From the NCBI GenBank assembly GCA_017646625.1, contig JAGCMF010000024.1, positions 1-33,267 on the forward strand: a stretch of DNA of 33,267 bases, in the 5' to 3' direction. The stretch is from Alistipes sp. Lineage in GTDB: Bacteria; Bacteroidota; Bacteroidia; Bacteroidales; Rikenellaceae. The position numbers and the translations under genes are program-made. The notes below the pieces were generated by a model. That model worked only from the letters and a program-made list of their open reading frames with translations, had not been told where the DNA came from and ran no database searches. Below are positions 17,293 through 25,534 of the stretch, piece by piece. Each line of letters starts with the position of its first letter. Within the stretch, counting starts at the first letter, position 1.

Positions 17293-20037
17293 CTACTTAC
17301 GTTTTACCTCCACCTGCTCATAACCCTCGATGATATCACCGACCTTAATATCGTTGTACGACTCGATGTTAAGACCGCAATCCTGACCTACGGTAACCTC
17401 CTTAACATCATCCTTGAAACGACGCAATGAGCCGAGCTTACCGGTGTATATAACGATACCATCACGGATGACACGTATAGGCGTGCTACGCTGCATCTTA
17501 CCCTCACGGACAACGCAACCAGCAACAGTACCAACCTTCGAAATCTTGAAGGTCTCGAGAACCTCTGTAGAGCATACAATCTCCTCCTTCATGACTGGCT
17601 CCAACATACCCTCGATGGCATCCTTAATCTCGTTGATGGCATCATAGATGATAGAGTATAGACGGATATCAATCTGCTCCTTCTCTGCCGCCTTACGCGC
17701 AGCCGCCGAAGGACGCACCTGGAAGCCCACGATGATGGCATTTGATGCCGCAGCAAGCAACACGTCGGACTCCGAAATCTGACCTACGGCAGAGTGGATG
17801 ACATTCACCTGTACAGTCTCCTTCGAGAGCTTGATGAGTGAGCCTGTCATAGCCTCCACAGAGCCATCCACATCACCCTTGACGATGATGTTGAGCTCCT
17901 TGAACGAGCCTATAGCGATACGACGACCAATCTCATCGAGTGTAACATGCTTCTGCGTCATGATGCCCTGCATACGCTGCAACTGCTCACGCTTGTTAGC
18001 AATCTCACGCGCCGAACGGTCATCATCCATGACATTGAAGGTATCACCCGCCTGTGGAGCACCATTAAGACCGAGCACCTGAACAGGTGTAGATGGGCCC
18101 GCCTCGGTAACCTTACGACCATTCTCATCGAACATAGCCTTAACACGACCTGTATATGTACCCGAGAGGAGCACATCACCAACACGCAAAGTACCATTCT
18201 GAACCATGATAGTGGCAACATAGCCACGACCCTTATCCAACATCGACTCGATGACAGCACCACTCGCCTTACGGTTAGGGTTAGCCTTAAGGTCGAGCAT
18301 CTCGGCCTCAAGAAGCACCTTCTCCAAGAGCTTATCGAGGTTCATACCCTTCTTTGCCGACACCTCCTGGCACTGATACTTACCACCCCAATCCTCAACA
18401 AGGTAGTTCATCTGCGAGAGCTGCTCACGGATACGTTCAGAGTTAGCCTGTGGCTTATCCATCTTGTTGATAGCAAACACCATAGGCACACCTGCAGCCG
18501 AGGCGTGGTTGATAGCCTCGACAGTCTGTGGCATGACACTATCGTCGGCAGCAACGATGATGATAGCAACGTCGGTCATCTTGGCACCACGCGCACGCAT
18601 CGCCGTGAAGGCCTCGTGACCTGGGGTATCAAGGAACGTAATCTTCTGACCATTGAGCTCAACAGAGTAGGCACCGATGTGCTGCGTGATACCACCAGCC
18701 TCACCCGCCGTAACGTTTGTCTTACGGATGTTGTCCAACAACGATGTCTTACCGTGGTCTACGTGACCCATAACAGTGACGATAGGTGGGCGTGACTCAA
18801 GGTCATCATCGCTATCTACATCCGACTCGATGGCCTCCTGAATCTCAACAGAGACGAACTCAACCTTAAAACCGAACTCCTCGGCAACAACAACCAAGGC
18901 CTCGGCATCGAGACGCTGGTTGATAGATACCATAAGACCGAGGTTCATACATGCAGAGATGACCTCCATGGCAGAGACATTCATCATCGTAGCGAGCTCA
19001 CTAACAGTTACAAACTCTGTAACCTTGAGCACGCTGCGCTCCATCTCCTCGCGTTCTATCTCCTCATTCATTCTCTCGCGAACCTCCTCGCGCTTCTCCT
19101 TACGATATTTAGCACCCTTCGACTTTGTACCCTTGGCAGTGAGACGTGCCAACGTATCCTTAATCTGCTTTGATACCTCCTCGTCAGATACCTCGGGACG
19201 CACAACAGGCTTTGGCTGCTGCTTCTGCTGCTTCTTTGCCTTCTTCGACTGTGGCTGCTGACCCTGCTGTGGCTGCTGACCCTGCTGCGCAGGAGCACCA
19301 CCCTTCTTATTATCCTTCTGGCCACCCTTATCGTGCTTACCAGCATTCTTACCCTCCTTGGCAACATTAACCTTCTCCTTCTCCAGGCGCTTACGCTTAT
19401 GCTTGCCACCAGGGGTCATGTTAGAGACATCCATAGTGCCGAGGATCTTGGGGCCACCAAGCTGCGCAATCTCTGGGCGGAACACAGAGTCACGTCTCTC
19501 CTCCTTTGCTTCGACCTCCTGGTCTACCACAACAGCAGGCTTCTCTGCCTCAACAGGCTTCTGCGCCTCAACCTTTGGCTCTACCACCTGCTCAACAACT
19601 GGCTTCTGCGCCTCTACCTTTGGCTCCTCAACAGGCTTCGCCTCCACCTTTGGCTCCTCCTTCTTGACCTGCTCCTTCTTGCCATCGAGGTCTATCTTAC
19701 CGAGGATCTTGGGGCCACGAACCTCATCCTTAACACTGATGACATTCGACTTAACGACCACCTCTTCCTCATCATCTCTCTCCTTCTGTCCCTGTGAGGC
19801 GATGCTCACAGAGCCCTTCTGCTGAATACGTTCACGCACAGCATTACGTTCGTTACCTGACTGGCGATTACGACCAAACTCCTTCTCCAAAGCGGCATAC
19901 ACCTCCTCGGTCACGGGCGATGAGGGCTGACAGTCACTCTGCAAGCCCTTACGCTGCAAGAAGTCGGCAAGAGTGTTGAAACCCACCTTAAACTCCTTCG
20001 CAACCTGTATAAGCCTTATCTTCTTTGTATTATCCAT
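17293..20037 (-). CDS. infB: Translation initiation factor IF-2
   Basis: The GTPase that brings fMet-tRNA to the 30S subunit and promotes subunit joining. The 914-residue protein starts with an IF2 N-terminal module ([20 protein letters not shown]). A charged Lys/Glu/Pro/Gln-rich linker covers about residues 70-300 with repeated [10 protein letters not shown] second IF2-N motif follows, then the G domain: [15 protein letters not shown] from about 424 (G1), [10 protein letters not shown] (G2), DTPGHEAF from about 470 (G3) and NKMDKP from about 521 (G4). Domains II to IV follow to the end, with [20 protein letters not shown]. All GTPase motifs are intact. It is third in the rimP-nusA-infB operon, 34 bases after nusA, an arrangement conserved across bacteria. 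Confidence 0.98.
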   Translation of the reverse strand: MDNTKKIRLIQVAKEFKVGFNTLADFLQRKGLQSDCQPSSPVTEEVYAALEKEFGRNRQSGNERNAVRERIQQKGSVSIASQGQKERDDEEEVVVKSNVISVKDEVRGPKILGKIDLDGKKEQVKKEEPKVEAKPVEEPKVEAQKPVVEQVVEPKVEAQKPVEAEKPAVVVDQEVEAKEERRDSVFRPEIAQLGGPKILGTMDVSNMTPGGKHKRKRLEKEKVNVAKEGKNAGKHDKGGQKDNKKGGAPAQQGQQPQQGQQPQSKKAKKQQKQQPKPVVRPEVSDEEVSKQIKDTLARLTAKGTKSKGAKYRKEKREEVRERMNEEIEREEMERSVLKVTEFVTVSELATMMNVSAMEVISACMNLGLMVSINQRLDAEALVVVAEEFGFKVEFVSVEIQEAIESDVDSDDDLESRPPIVTVMGHVDHGKTSLLDNIRKTNVTAGEAGGITQHIGAYSVELNGQKITFLDTPGHEAFTAMRARGAKMTDVAIIIVAADDSVMPQTVEAINHASAAGVPMVFAINKMDKPQANSERIREQLSQMNYLVEDWGGKYQCQEVSAKKGMNLDKLLEKVLLEAEMLDLKANPNRKASGAVIESMLDKGRGYVATIMVQNGTLRVGDVLLSGTYTGRVKAMFDENGRKVTEAGPSTPVQVLGLNGAPQAGDTFNVMDDDRSAREIANKREQLQRMQGIMTQKHVTLDEIGRRIAIGSFKELNIIVKGDVDGSVEAMTGSLIKLSKETVQVNVIHSAVGQISESDVLLAAASNAIIVGFQVRPSAAARKAAEKEQIDIRLYSIIYDAINEIKDAIEGMLEPVMKEEIVCSTEVLETFKISKVGTVAGCVVREGKMQRSTPIRVIRDGIVIYTGKLGSLRRFKDDVKEVTVGQDCGLNIESYNDIKVGDIIEGYEQVEVKRK

Positions 20038-20071
20038 TAAACTACCCTTTCATTAATCGTTATCAAATCAG

Positions 20072-21304
20072 TTACTCCTCGAACTCGGCCTTGAGGATGG
20101 CTACAACCTGCTCTGCCTGCTCAACCTCGAGGTCAGCACGCTGCGCAATCTCCTCCACCGAGAGCTCGAGTACACTCTTTGCAGTGTCGCAGCCAGCACT
20201 CTTGAGGGCATCGATAATCCAACCCTCAATCTCATCTGCGAACTCCACGAGTGCAACATCCTCCTCCTCAATCTCACGATATACGTCGATATCGTAACCT
20301 GTGAGCATCTTCGAGAGACGAATGTTCAAACCACCCTTACCAATAGCCAACGACACCTCCTCGGGCTTGAGGTATACAGAGGCTGTCTTGCGCTCCTCGT
20401 CGATGGTGATAGTAGAGATCTTTGCTGGGTTCAACGAACGCTGAATCATGAGTGATGTGTTGGCGGTGAAGTTAACAACATCTATATTCTCGTTGCGCAA
20501 CTCCTTAACGATAGTGTAGATACGCGAGCCCTTCATACCGACACATGCGCCTACTGGGTCGATGCGGTCGTCGTATGACTCAACAGCCACCTTGGCACGT
20601 TCGCCAGGGATGCGCGCAATCTTCTTGATGGTGATAAGACCATCGTATATCTCTGGCACCTCCTGCTCGAAGAGACGTTCAAGGAACTGGTTATCGGTAC
20701 GCGAGAGGATGATACGTGGCTGGTTGTTGTTCATCTCAACAGACTTAACGATAGCCTTGATAGCATCGCCCTTACGGTAGAAGTCGTTAGGTATCTGCTC
20801 ACCCTTTGGAAGTACGAGATCATTGCCATCATCGTCGCGCACGAGCACCTCCTTCTTCCACACCTGGTATACCTCACCAGTGATAATCTCGCCAACCTTC
20901 TCCGAGTACTTCTCAAAGAGTGCTGCCTTCTCGAGGTCGAGGATGCGTGATGCGAGGTTCTGACGCAATGACAACACGGCACGACGACCAAACTTTGTCA
21001 TATCTATCTGGTCTACATACTCGTCACCCACCTCATACGATGGGTCGATAGCCTTAACATCAGAGAGTGTAATCTCCGTGTTATCGTTCTCAATGGCGTC
21101 ATCCTCCACTACGGTACGATTACGCCAAATCTCGAGGTCACCCTTCTCGGGGTTGATGATAACATCGAAATTCTCGTCACTCTCGAACTGCTTCTGCAGT
21201 GCGTGACGGAACACATCCTCCAAAACGCCGATAAGCGTAGAGTTGTCGATGCTCTTGAGCTCTTTGAACTCTGCAAAGTTACTGATAAGATTGATGTACT
21301 TCAT
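20072..21304 (-). CDS. nusA: Transcription termination/antitermination protein NusA
   Basis: Binds RNA polymerase and nascent RNA to control pausing, termination and antitermination. I start it at 21304 (MKYINLISNFAEFKELKSID, 410 residues), the usual N terminus of the family. The in-frame ATG at 21376 would add 24 atypical residues and almost abut the rimP stop. The N-terminal polymerase-binding domain covers about 1-125. The S1 domain is about 138-202 (GEIITGEVYQVWKKEVLV). KH1 carries VGMKGSRI at 255-262 and KH2 carries AIGKGGLNIRL at 320-330. The C-terminal part has the helix-hairpin-helix-like ELSVEEIAQRADLEVEQAEQ. It is flanked by rimP 75 bases upstream and infB. Confidence 0.97.
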   Translation of the reverse strand: MKYINLISNFAEFKELKSIDNSTLIGVLEDVFRHALQKQFESDENFDVIINPEKGDLEIWRNRTVVEDDAIENDNTEITLSDVKAIDPSYEVGDEYVDQIDMTKFGRRAVLSLRQNLASRILDLEKAALFEKYSEKVGEIITGEVYQVWKKEVLVRDDDGNDLVLPKGEQIPNDFYRKGDAIKAIVKSVEMNNNQPRIILSRTDNQFLERLFEQEVPEIYDGLITIKKIARIPGERAKVAVESYDDRIDPVGACVGMKGSRIYTIVKELRNENIDVVNFTANTSLMIQRSLNPAKISTITIDEERKTASVYLKPEEVSLAIGKGGLNIRLSKMLTGYDIDVYREIEEEDVALVEFADEIEGWIIDALKSAGCDTAKSVLELSVEEIAQRADLEVEQAEQVVAILKAEFEE

Positions 21305-21379
21305 GTCTATATATTTTGTTTTTGTTTGTTTCACACCGAAACACGATGGAGGATACTCCTCCACTCGTGCTAACACTCA

Positions 21380-21847
21380 TTACTTGAAGTCGAGATACTC
21401 CTTAACGTACTTAACCTCCTCCCAAGCATAGGTCTTTGTAACCTCGACTGTCTGCTTGCGCTTCTTGCCATCAACAAGCTGCTTCTCCTCATATGATAGT
21501 GATATACCCTCATTGTCGGCATTTAGAAGCTTCGCAAGAATCTTAACACCATCCTTGAGGAGTACCTCAACAGATGATCCAACAACCTTCTGATACTGAC
21601 GCAAGAGCTTGAGCTCGGAGCCTATACCTGCAGAGGCCACCATAAGCGAATAGTCCTCAACCTCGCGGTCGAACTCCGCCTCGATAGCGCGGTTAAGCGC
21701 AGCACAATCCTCCAACTTTACAGCCGTGTCACTATCAATGAGCAGCTCTATCTCGCCCATAGGCGTAGCCTTACACTCAACAACGAACATATCGCTGCCC
21801 TCGAGATGTTTCTCGGCAATCTCTATAACTCTCTTAACGTCAATCAT
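21380..21847 (-). CDS. rimP: Ribosome maturation factor RimP
   Basis: Needed for 30S subunit maturation. The 155-residue form from 21847 (MIDVKRVIEIAEKHLEGSDM) is preferred over the ATG at 21883, which adds 12 residues that match no family start. The N-terminal domain contains FVVECKATPMGEIELLIDSD and CAALNRAIEAEF; the junction has YSLMVASAGIGSELK, the counterpart of the LEVSSPGLDRPL segment seen in proteobacteria. The C-terminal SH3-like domain contains EVLLKDGVKILAKLL and ends KYVKEYLDFK. It leads the rimP-nusA-infB operon and is preceded by an 80-base leader with two hairpins. Confidence 0.94.
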   Translation of the reverse strand: MIDVKRVIEIAEKHLEGSDMFVVECKATPMGEIELLIDSDTAVKLEDCAALNRAIEAEFDREVEDYSLMVASAGIGSELKLLRQYQKVVGSSVEVLLKDGVKILAKLLNADNEGISLSYEEKQLVDGKKRKQTVEVTKTYAWEEVKYVKEYLDFK

Positions 21848-21869
21848 ATTTATGGAAAATTTTATATAT

Positions 21870-21918
21870 TTCGTAATATACAACTACGAAATAAGGGGAC
21901 TCTCCGTCCCCTTACTTC
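21870..21918 (-). promoter_or_regulatory. Two-hairpin leader of the rimP-nusA-infB operon
   Basis: On the minus strand, a 13-bp stem (21918-21906 with 21900-21888, one G-U pair) with loop GGAGA precedes a 6-bp hairpin TTCGTA/TACGAA (21890-21870); the two share the bases 21888-21890. They lie between promoter and start codon, in the place where other bacteria have nusA autoregulatory elements. Confidence 0.6.
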
Positions 21919-21932
21919 GCTAATTCACACTG

Positions 21933-21940
21933 CAAATATA
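21933..21940 (-). promoter_or_regulatory. Promoter (-7 box) of rimP-nusA-infB
   Basis: TATATTTG on the minus strand, with TTG about 20 bases upstream, predicts transcription start near 21927 and an 80-base leader. Confidence 0.7.
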
Positions 21941-21990
21941 CAACATTTTTTCATAACGCACAATATATATAGGTATTTTTTCACCGAAAA

Positions 21991-22021
21991 TTTGTCCTTT
22001 TCACTTTATTGCCTATCTTTG
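21991..22021 (+). promoter_or_regulatory. Promoter of panB
   Basis: TTTG (21991-21994), exactly 19 bases, then TATCTTTG (22014-22021): a full match to the Bacteroidota promoter, 25 bases before the start codon. Confidence 0.88.
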
Positions 22022-22046
22022 TACTAAATTAACAACTGCAACGAAT

Positions 22047-22862
22047 ATGTCTGTAGAAAGTACAATGAGGGCGGTAACAACACTCCGCCTAACAGAGATG
22101 AAGCAGCGCGGCGAGAAGATTGCCATGCTAACATCATACGACTACTCGATGGCCAAGATTGTCGACCAGGCGGGCATCGACGTAATCCTCGTGGGCGACT
22201 CGGCAGCAAACGTCATGGCGGGATTTGAGACCACACTCCCCATAACCCTCGACATGATGATATACCACGCCAAGTCTGTGGTACGCGCCACAAAGCGTGC
22301 GTTGGTTGTCGTCGACCTACCCTTTGGTCACTACCAGGGTAACTCGAAGGTGGCTCTCGACTCGGCAGTGCGCATCATGAAGGAGACGGAGGCAGATGCT
22401 GTGAAGATGGAGGGTGGCGAGGAGATCCTCGAGTCGGTAACACGTATCCTCTCGGCGGGCATCCCCGTGATGGGACACCTCGGCCTCACACCACAGTCGA
22501 TACATAAGTTCGGCACATACAACGTGCGAGCAAAGGATGAGGCAGAGGCACAGAAACTTATACGTGATGCTCACCTTCTTGAGGAGGCTGGATGCTTCGC
22601 CATAGTTTTGGAGAAGATACCAGCAACACTGGGCAGACGCGTAAGCGAGGAGCTGCACATACCAACAATTGGTATTGGTGCCGGCAGCGCAACAGATGGA
22701 CAGGTGCTCGTGGCACACGACATGCTCGGCATAACACAGTCATTCTCACCACGTTTCCTACGCCGATATGCCGACCTTGGCACTATGATATCAGAGGCCG
22801 TAGGCCACTATGTTGACGACGTGAAGAGCCGCGACTTCCCCAACGAGAAGGAGCAGTACTAA
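22047..22862 (+). CDS. panB: 3-methyl-2-oxobutanoate hydroxymethyltransferase
   Basis: First step of pantothenate and hence CoA synthesis: adds a hydroxymethyl group from methylenetetrahydrofolate to 2-oxoisovalerate to give ketopantoate. The 271-residue TIM-barrel protein shows the metal and substrate residues: Asp51 in LVGDSAANV, Asp90 in VVDLPFGHY, Lys120 and Glu122 in VKMEGG, and the catalytic Glu189 in [30 protein letters not shown] at 143-162 and [16 protein letters not shown] at 207-222 are also typical. It has a strong promoter of its own, is divergent from rimP, and ends in a hairpin. The other pan genes are not in this window. Confidence 0.97.
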   Translation: MSVESTMRAVTTLRLTEMKQRGEKIAMLTSYDYSMAKIVDQAGIDVILVGDSAANVMAGFETTLPITLDMMIYHAKSVVRATKRALVVVDLPFGHYQGNSKVALDSAVRIMKETEADAVKMEGGEEILESVTRILSAGIPVMGHLGLTPQSIHKFGTYNVRAKDEAEAQKLIRDAHLLEEAGCFAIVLEKIPATLGRRVSEELHIPTIGIGAGSATDGQVLVAHDMLGITQSFSPRFLRRYADLGTMISEAVGHYVDDVKSRDFPNEKEQY

Positions 22863-22883
22863 AGATAGGAGAATAGACAATAT

Positions 22884-22913
22884 GGGCTGACTAAAAAGTA
22901 ACATAGTCAGCCC
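22884..22913 (+). terminator. Hairpin after panB, probable weak terminator
   Basis: A perfect 10-bp stem GGGCTGACTA/TAGTCAGCCC with a ten-base loop. Only CTCTCATAA follows, so termination without a factor would be weak. Confidence 0.55.
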
Positions 22914-22925
22914 CTCTCATAACCC

Positions 22926-23049
22926 AAGAGAGTGAATAAAAAGATGTAGTTTTAGGCTTGCGAAGCCCGAAAAAGCGGAGTTTACTGAACGTAAATGAGC
23001 ATTTTGAGGGCAAGCGTAACGACAAAATACACTTTTTATTCACTCTCTT
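22926..23049. repeat. Intergenic hairpin element with 18-bp terminal inverted repeats
   Basis: AAGAGAGTGAATAAAAAG (22926-22943) and its exact complement (23032-23049) bound the element, and pairing continues inward for eight more base pairs with two bulges. The interior starts TTTTAGGC and carries the small hairpin TTTAC-TGAAC-GTAAA (22981-22995). The layout matches the repeats at 30619-30822. It fills the gap between the convergent panB and nitronate-monooxygenase-like genes. Confidence 0.85.
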
Positions 23050-23056
23050 TTCCTTG

Positions 23057-24124
23057 TTATTTATGAGAATTAAAGTCCGCTATCAATGACGCAAATACAC
23101 TCTTAACACTCTCAATCTTCTCGGCACGCCACGCATTAGCACCAGCAAAGGCATAGCCGTGCTCCAGTCGCCCTTTGAAGGCGTTATATAGAGCAAGCAT
23201 AATACAGTAGGGGCTATGCACAACGTCGCACGTGCGGATGCAGTTATAGGCGCACTGCTTGGGCCTCTTAAGACCCTCCTTGACGCTATCAAGAAACGAG
23301 CTACGCACAGCACGGCCAGGCATACCCACAGGACTCTGAATAATCTCTATATCAGACTCCTTGGCCTCGATATAGGCCTGCTTAAAGCGTATGTCGGCAT
23401 CGCACTCCTCGGTAGTCACAAAGCGTGTTCCCATCTGCACGCCCGAGGCACCAAGCTCCATAAAATTATATATATCACCACCGGTGTAGATACCACCCGC
23501 AGCGATAACGGGGATATTAGAGCCATGCTCCGCAGCAAAGGCATTCACCACACTGACAACCTCTGGTACAATCTTCTCAAGGCTATACTCCTCCGAAAAT
23601 ATCTGATCTACCTTATAGCCAAGGTGGCCACCCGCCTTGGGGCCCTCAACAACAATGGCATCTGGCGTATAGCGGTACTCCGACCACCACTTCTCGCACA
23701 ACACCTTCGCAGCACGCGCCGAGGATACTATAGGCGCCAACTTCGTCTTGGCACCCTCTGTCAAATAGGATGGTAGGTTAAGAGGTAGTCCCGCACCCGA
23801 GAAGATGATATCGGCACCCTCCTGAATCGCTGTACGCACCATATCCGAGAAGTTGGACATCGCAACCATAATATTCACACCGATGATTCCCGATGTCATC
23901 TCGCGTGCCTTGCGCAACTCCTCCTTAAGGCCCTCCATTGCCGCCTCGGCAACACTCTTGGCCCTATCCTTATAAATCAATCCTAATCCTGCAGCTGATA
24001 TAACGCCAATACCACCCTCGTTCGCTACGGCCGAAGCAAGGCCCGAGAGTGAAATACCGACACCCATGCCACCCTGGATAATGGGAATTCGGGCGACAAG
24101 ATCTCCAATTTTCAATAACTTCAT
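23057..24124 (-). CDS. Nitronate monooxygenase / 2-nitropropane dioxygenase-like flavoprotein
   Basis: An FMN-dependent TIM-barrel enzyme of the nitronate monooxygenase family, also close to the enoyl-ACP reductase FabK. The N terminus has IPIIQGGMGVGISLSGLASA at 13-32 (FMN loop). The motif EGPKAGGHLGY at 160-170 contains His167, the catalytic residue of class I enzymes. IPVIAAGGIYTGGD and GASGVQMGTRFVTTEE form the phosphate-binding end. The C-terminal 70 residues include a Cys-containing stretch (CAYNCIRTCDVVHSPYC) usual for the Bacteroidota version. The substrate in vivo is unknown: nitronate detoxification or a FabK-like reduction are both possible. It has its own promoter and its stop lies seven bases from the neighbouring repeat element. 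Confidence 0.88.
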   Translation of the reverse strand: MKLLKIGDLVARIPIIQGGMGVGISLSGLASAVANEGGIGVISAAGLGLIYKDRAKSVAEAAMEGLKEELRKAREMTSGIIGVNIMVAMSNFSDMVRTAIQEGADIIFSGAGLPLNLPSYLTEGAKTKLAPIVSSARAAKVLCEKWWSEYRYTPDAIVVEGPKAGGHLGYKVDQIFSEEYSLEKIVPEVVSVVNAFAAEHGSNIPVIAAGGIYTGGDIYNFMELGASGVQMGTRFVTTEECDADIRFKQAYIEAKESDIEIIQSPVGMPGRAVRSSFLDSVKEGLKRPKQCAYNCIRTCDVVHSPYCIMLALYNAFKGRLEHGYAFAGANAWRAEKIESVKSVFASLIADFNSHK

Positions 24125-24150
24125 AGTTTATATATTTAAAAAATAGTTCG

Positions 24151-24158
24151 CAAATATA
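24151..24158 (-). promoter_or_regulatory. Promoter (-7 box) of the nitronate-monooxygenase-like gene
   Basis: TATATTTG on the minus strand, 26 bases before the start codon. Its upstream half overlaps the queA terminator hairpin. Confidence 0.68.
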
Positions 24159-24163
24159 CAACA

Positions 24164-24203
24164 TTAAAAATAAAAAAGTACCAATAAATCAATTTATTGA
24201 TAC
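24164..24203 (-). terminator. Terminator of queA
   Basis: On the minus strand an 11-bp stem (24203-24193 with 24188-24178, one G-U pair) has a four-base loop and is followed by UUUUUUAUUUUU. Confidence 0.85.
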
Positions 24204-24256
24204 CTTTTATCTACACGTTGAATATTACGCAATTCCGAAATAGACCAATTTTGACA

Positions 24257-25471
24257 TCATCTATCCACTTTCAGCAACGACGAGTCGCCATAGCTCAAGA
24301 AGCGAAAGTCGTGCTCCAGGGCATAGTTATATATAGTCTGCCAATCGCCACCCACGTATGCACTCACAAGGAGCAACAACGTAGACTTTGGCTGATGGAA
24401 GTTAGTGATTATATACCTCACAATACGGAAGCGGTAGCCAAGTGGCGTAATCATAATCTGTGTGGCAGCCTTTAATTGTTCGAGACCCCTATCGCGCATA
24501 TACTCAACAAGCGTATTAAGCACCTCCCTACCACAGAACTCTGCAGGGATGTCGTACAGCTCCCACTGTCCCACAACACGATCCTCTGCGGCACTACACT
24601 CCTGACGTATACGCCATGCGAGTGCCGTAAGTGACTCTAACGTACGCACCGACGTGGTGCCCACAGCAACGATACTCTCGGCATGCGACAACATATTCTC
24701 CAGTGTAGCGCGTGTCACGGAGAAGTGCTCGGTGTGCATAGGGTGATCCGCGGCATTATCATCCTTAACAGGGAGAAATGTACCAGCACCCACATGTAGA
24801 GTCACACCCTCGAAGCTAAAGCCCGCACCACGCATCTGCTCCATAAGCTCCTGGGTGAAGTGCAGACCCGCCGTAGGGGCAGCAACAGAGCCCTCATAGC
24901 GTGCATAGACAGTCTGGTAGCGAGTGTTATCAATCTCCTCACTCTCGCGATTGAGGTATGGAGGGATGGGTATCCTACCGAGCTGCTCGAGTAGCTCACC
25001 AAAGGTGCAGTCTGCAGACCAACGCAGACGTACGATATGCTCGCGTGTGCCACGTTCCACAATCTCGGCACGTAGCGTATGAGATTGACCGCCATACTCG
25101 AAATCTATGCCTACCTCGCCCTCCTTCCACTTCTTAAGGTTACCCACGATGCAGCTCCACTCACTATGACCCCTCTGCTGAAAGGCTCTCTCGTAGTCGG
25201 CAGGGTTATGAGGCTCGAGACAGAAGACCTCGATACGTGCTCCCGAGGCCTTATGCATGACAATACGCGCGTGCACAACACGCGTATTATTAAATACGAG
25301 CATAGCACCCTCGGGGAGGTACTCCGCCACATTACAGAAGTTGCTCTGGCGGATGACGCCATTATCATAGATGAGCAGCTTTGACGACGAACGTTGCTCA
25401 AGAGGGAACTTGGCGATACGTTCATCGGGCAGCTCGTAGTTAAAATCGTTGATGTCTATATGTCGTTTCAT
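24257..25471 (-). CDS. queA: tRNA preQ1(34) S-adenosylmethionine ribosyltransferase-isomerase
   Basis: Transfers the ribosyl group of S-adenosylmethionine to 7-aminomethyl-7-deazaguanine in tRNA, forming epoxyqueuosine. I start it at 25471 (MKRHIDINDFNYELPDERIA, 404 residues); an upstream in-frame ATG at 25531 would place the start before the promoter. Signatures are ELPDERIAKFPLEQRSSSKL near the N terminus, MLVFNNTRVVHARI, YQTVYARYEGSVAAPTAGLH, TLHVGAGTFLPVK, HTEHFSV, and TNFHQPKSTLLLLVSAYVGG with FLSYGDSSLL at the end. It is longer than the 350 residues of the E. coli enzyme, as is common in Bacteroidota. Its promoter box is only four bases from the start codon, so the mRNA is likely leaderless. 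Confidence 0.96.
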   Translation of the reverse strand: MKRHIDINDFNYELPDERIAKFPLEQRSSSKLLIYDNGVIRQSNFCNVAEYLPEGAMLVFNNTRVVHARIVMHKASGARIEVFCLEPHNPADYERAFQQRGHSEWSCIVGNLKKWKEGEVGIDFEYGGQSHTLRAEIVERGTREHIVRLRWSADCTFGELLEQLGRIPIPPYLNRESEEIDNTRYQTVYARYEGSVAAPTAGLHFTQELMEQMRGAGFSFEGVTLHVGAGTFLPVKDDNAADHPMHTEHFSVTRATLENMLSHAESIVAVGTTSVRTLESLTALAWRIRQECSAAEDRVVGQWELYDIPAEFCGREVLNTLVEYMRDRGLEQLKAATQIMITPLGYRFRIVRYIITNFHQPKSTLLLLVSAYVGGDWQTIYNYALEHDFRFLSYGDSSLLKVDR

Positions 25472-25475
25472 GGCG

Positions 25476-25483
25476 CAAAGGTA
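25476..25483 (-). promoter_or_regulatory. Promoter (-7 box) of queA
   Basis: TACCTTTG on the minus strand, four bases before ATG, and immediately after the terminator U tract of the upstream peptidase gene. Confidence 0.7.
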
Positions 25484-25484
25484 T

Positions 25485-25516
25485 AAAAAAAATTGGGTTG
25501 CCCGAAGACAACCCAA
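25485..25516 (-). terminator. Terminator of the DPP7-type peptidase gene
   Basis: On the minus strand TTGGGTTG (25516-25509) pairs with CAACCCAA (25500-25493), loop of eight, followed by eight U. Confidence 0.9.
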
Positions 25517-25534
25517 ACTTTTACGCGACAAAGG

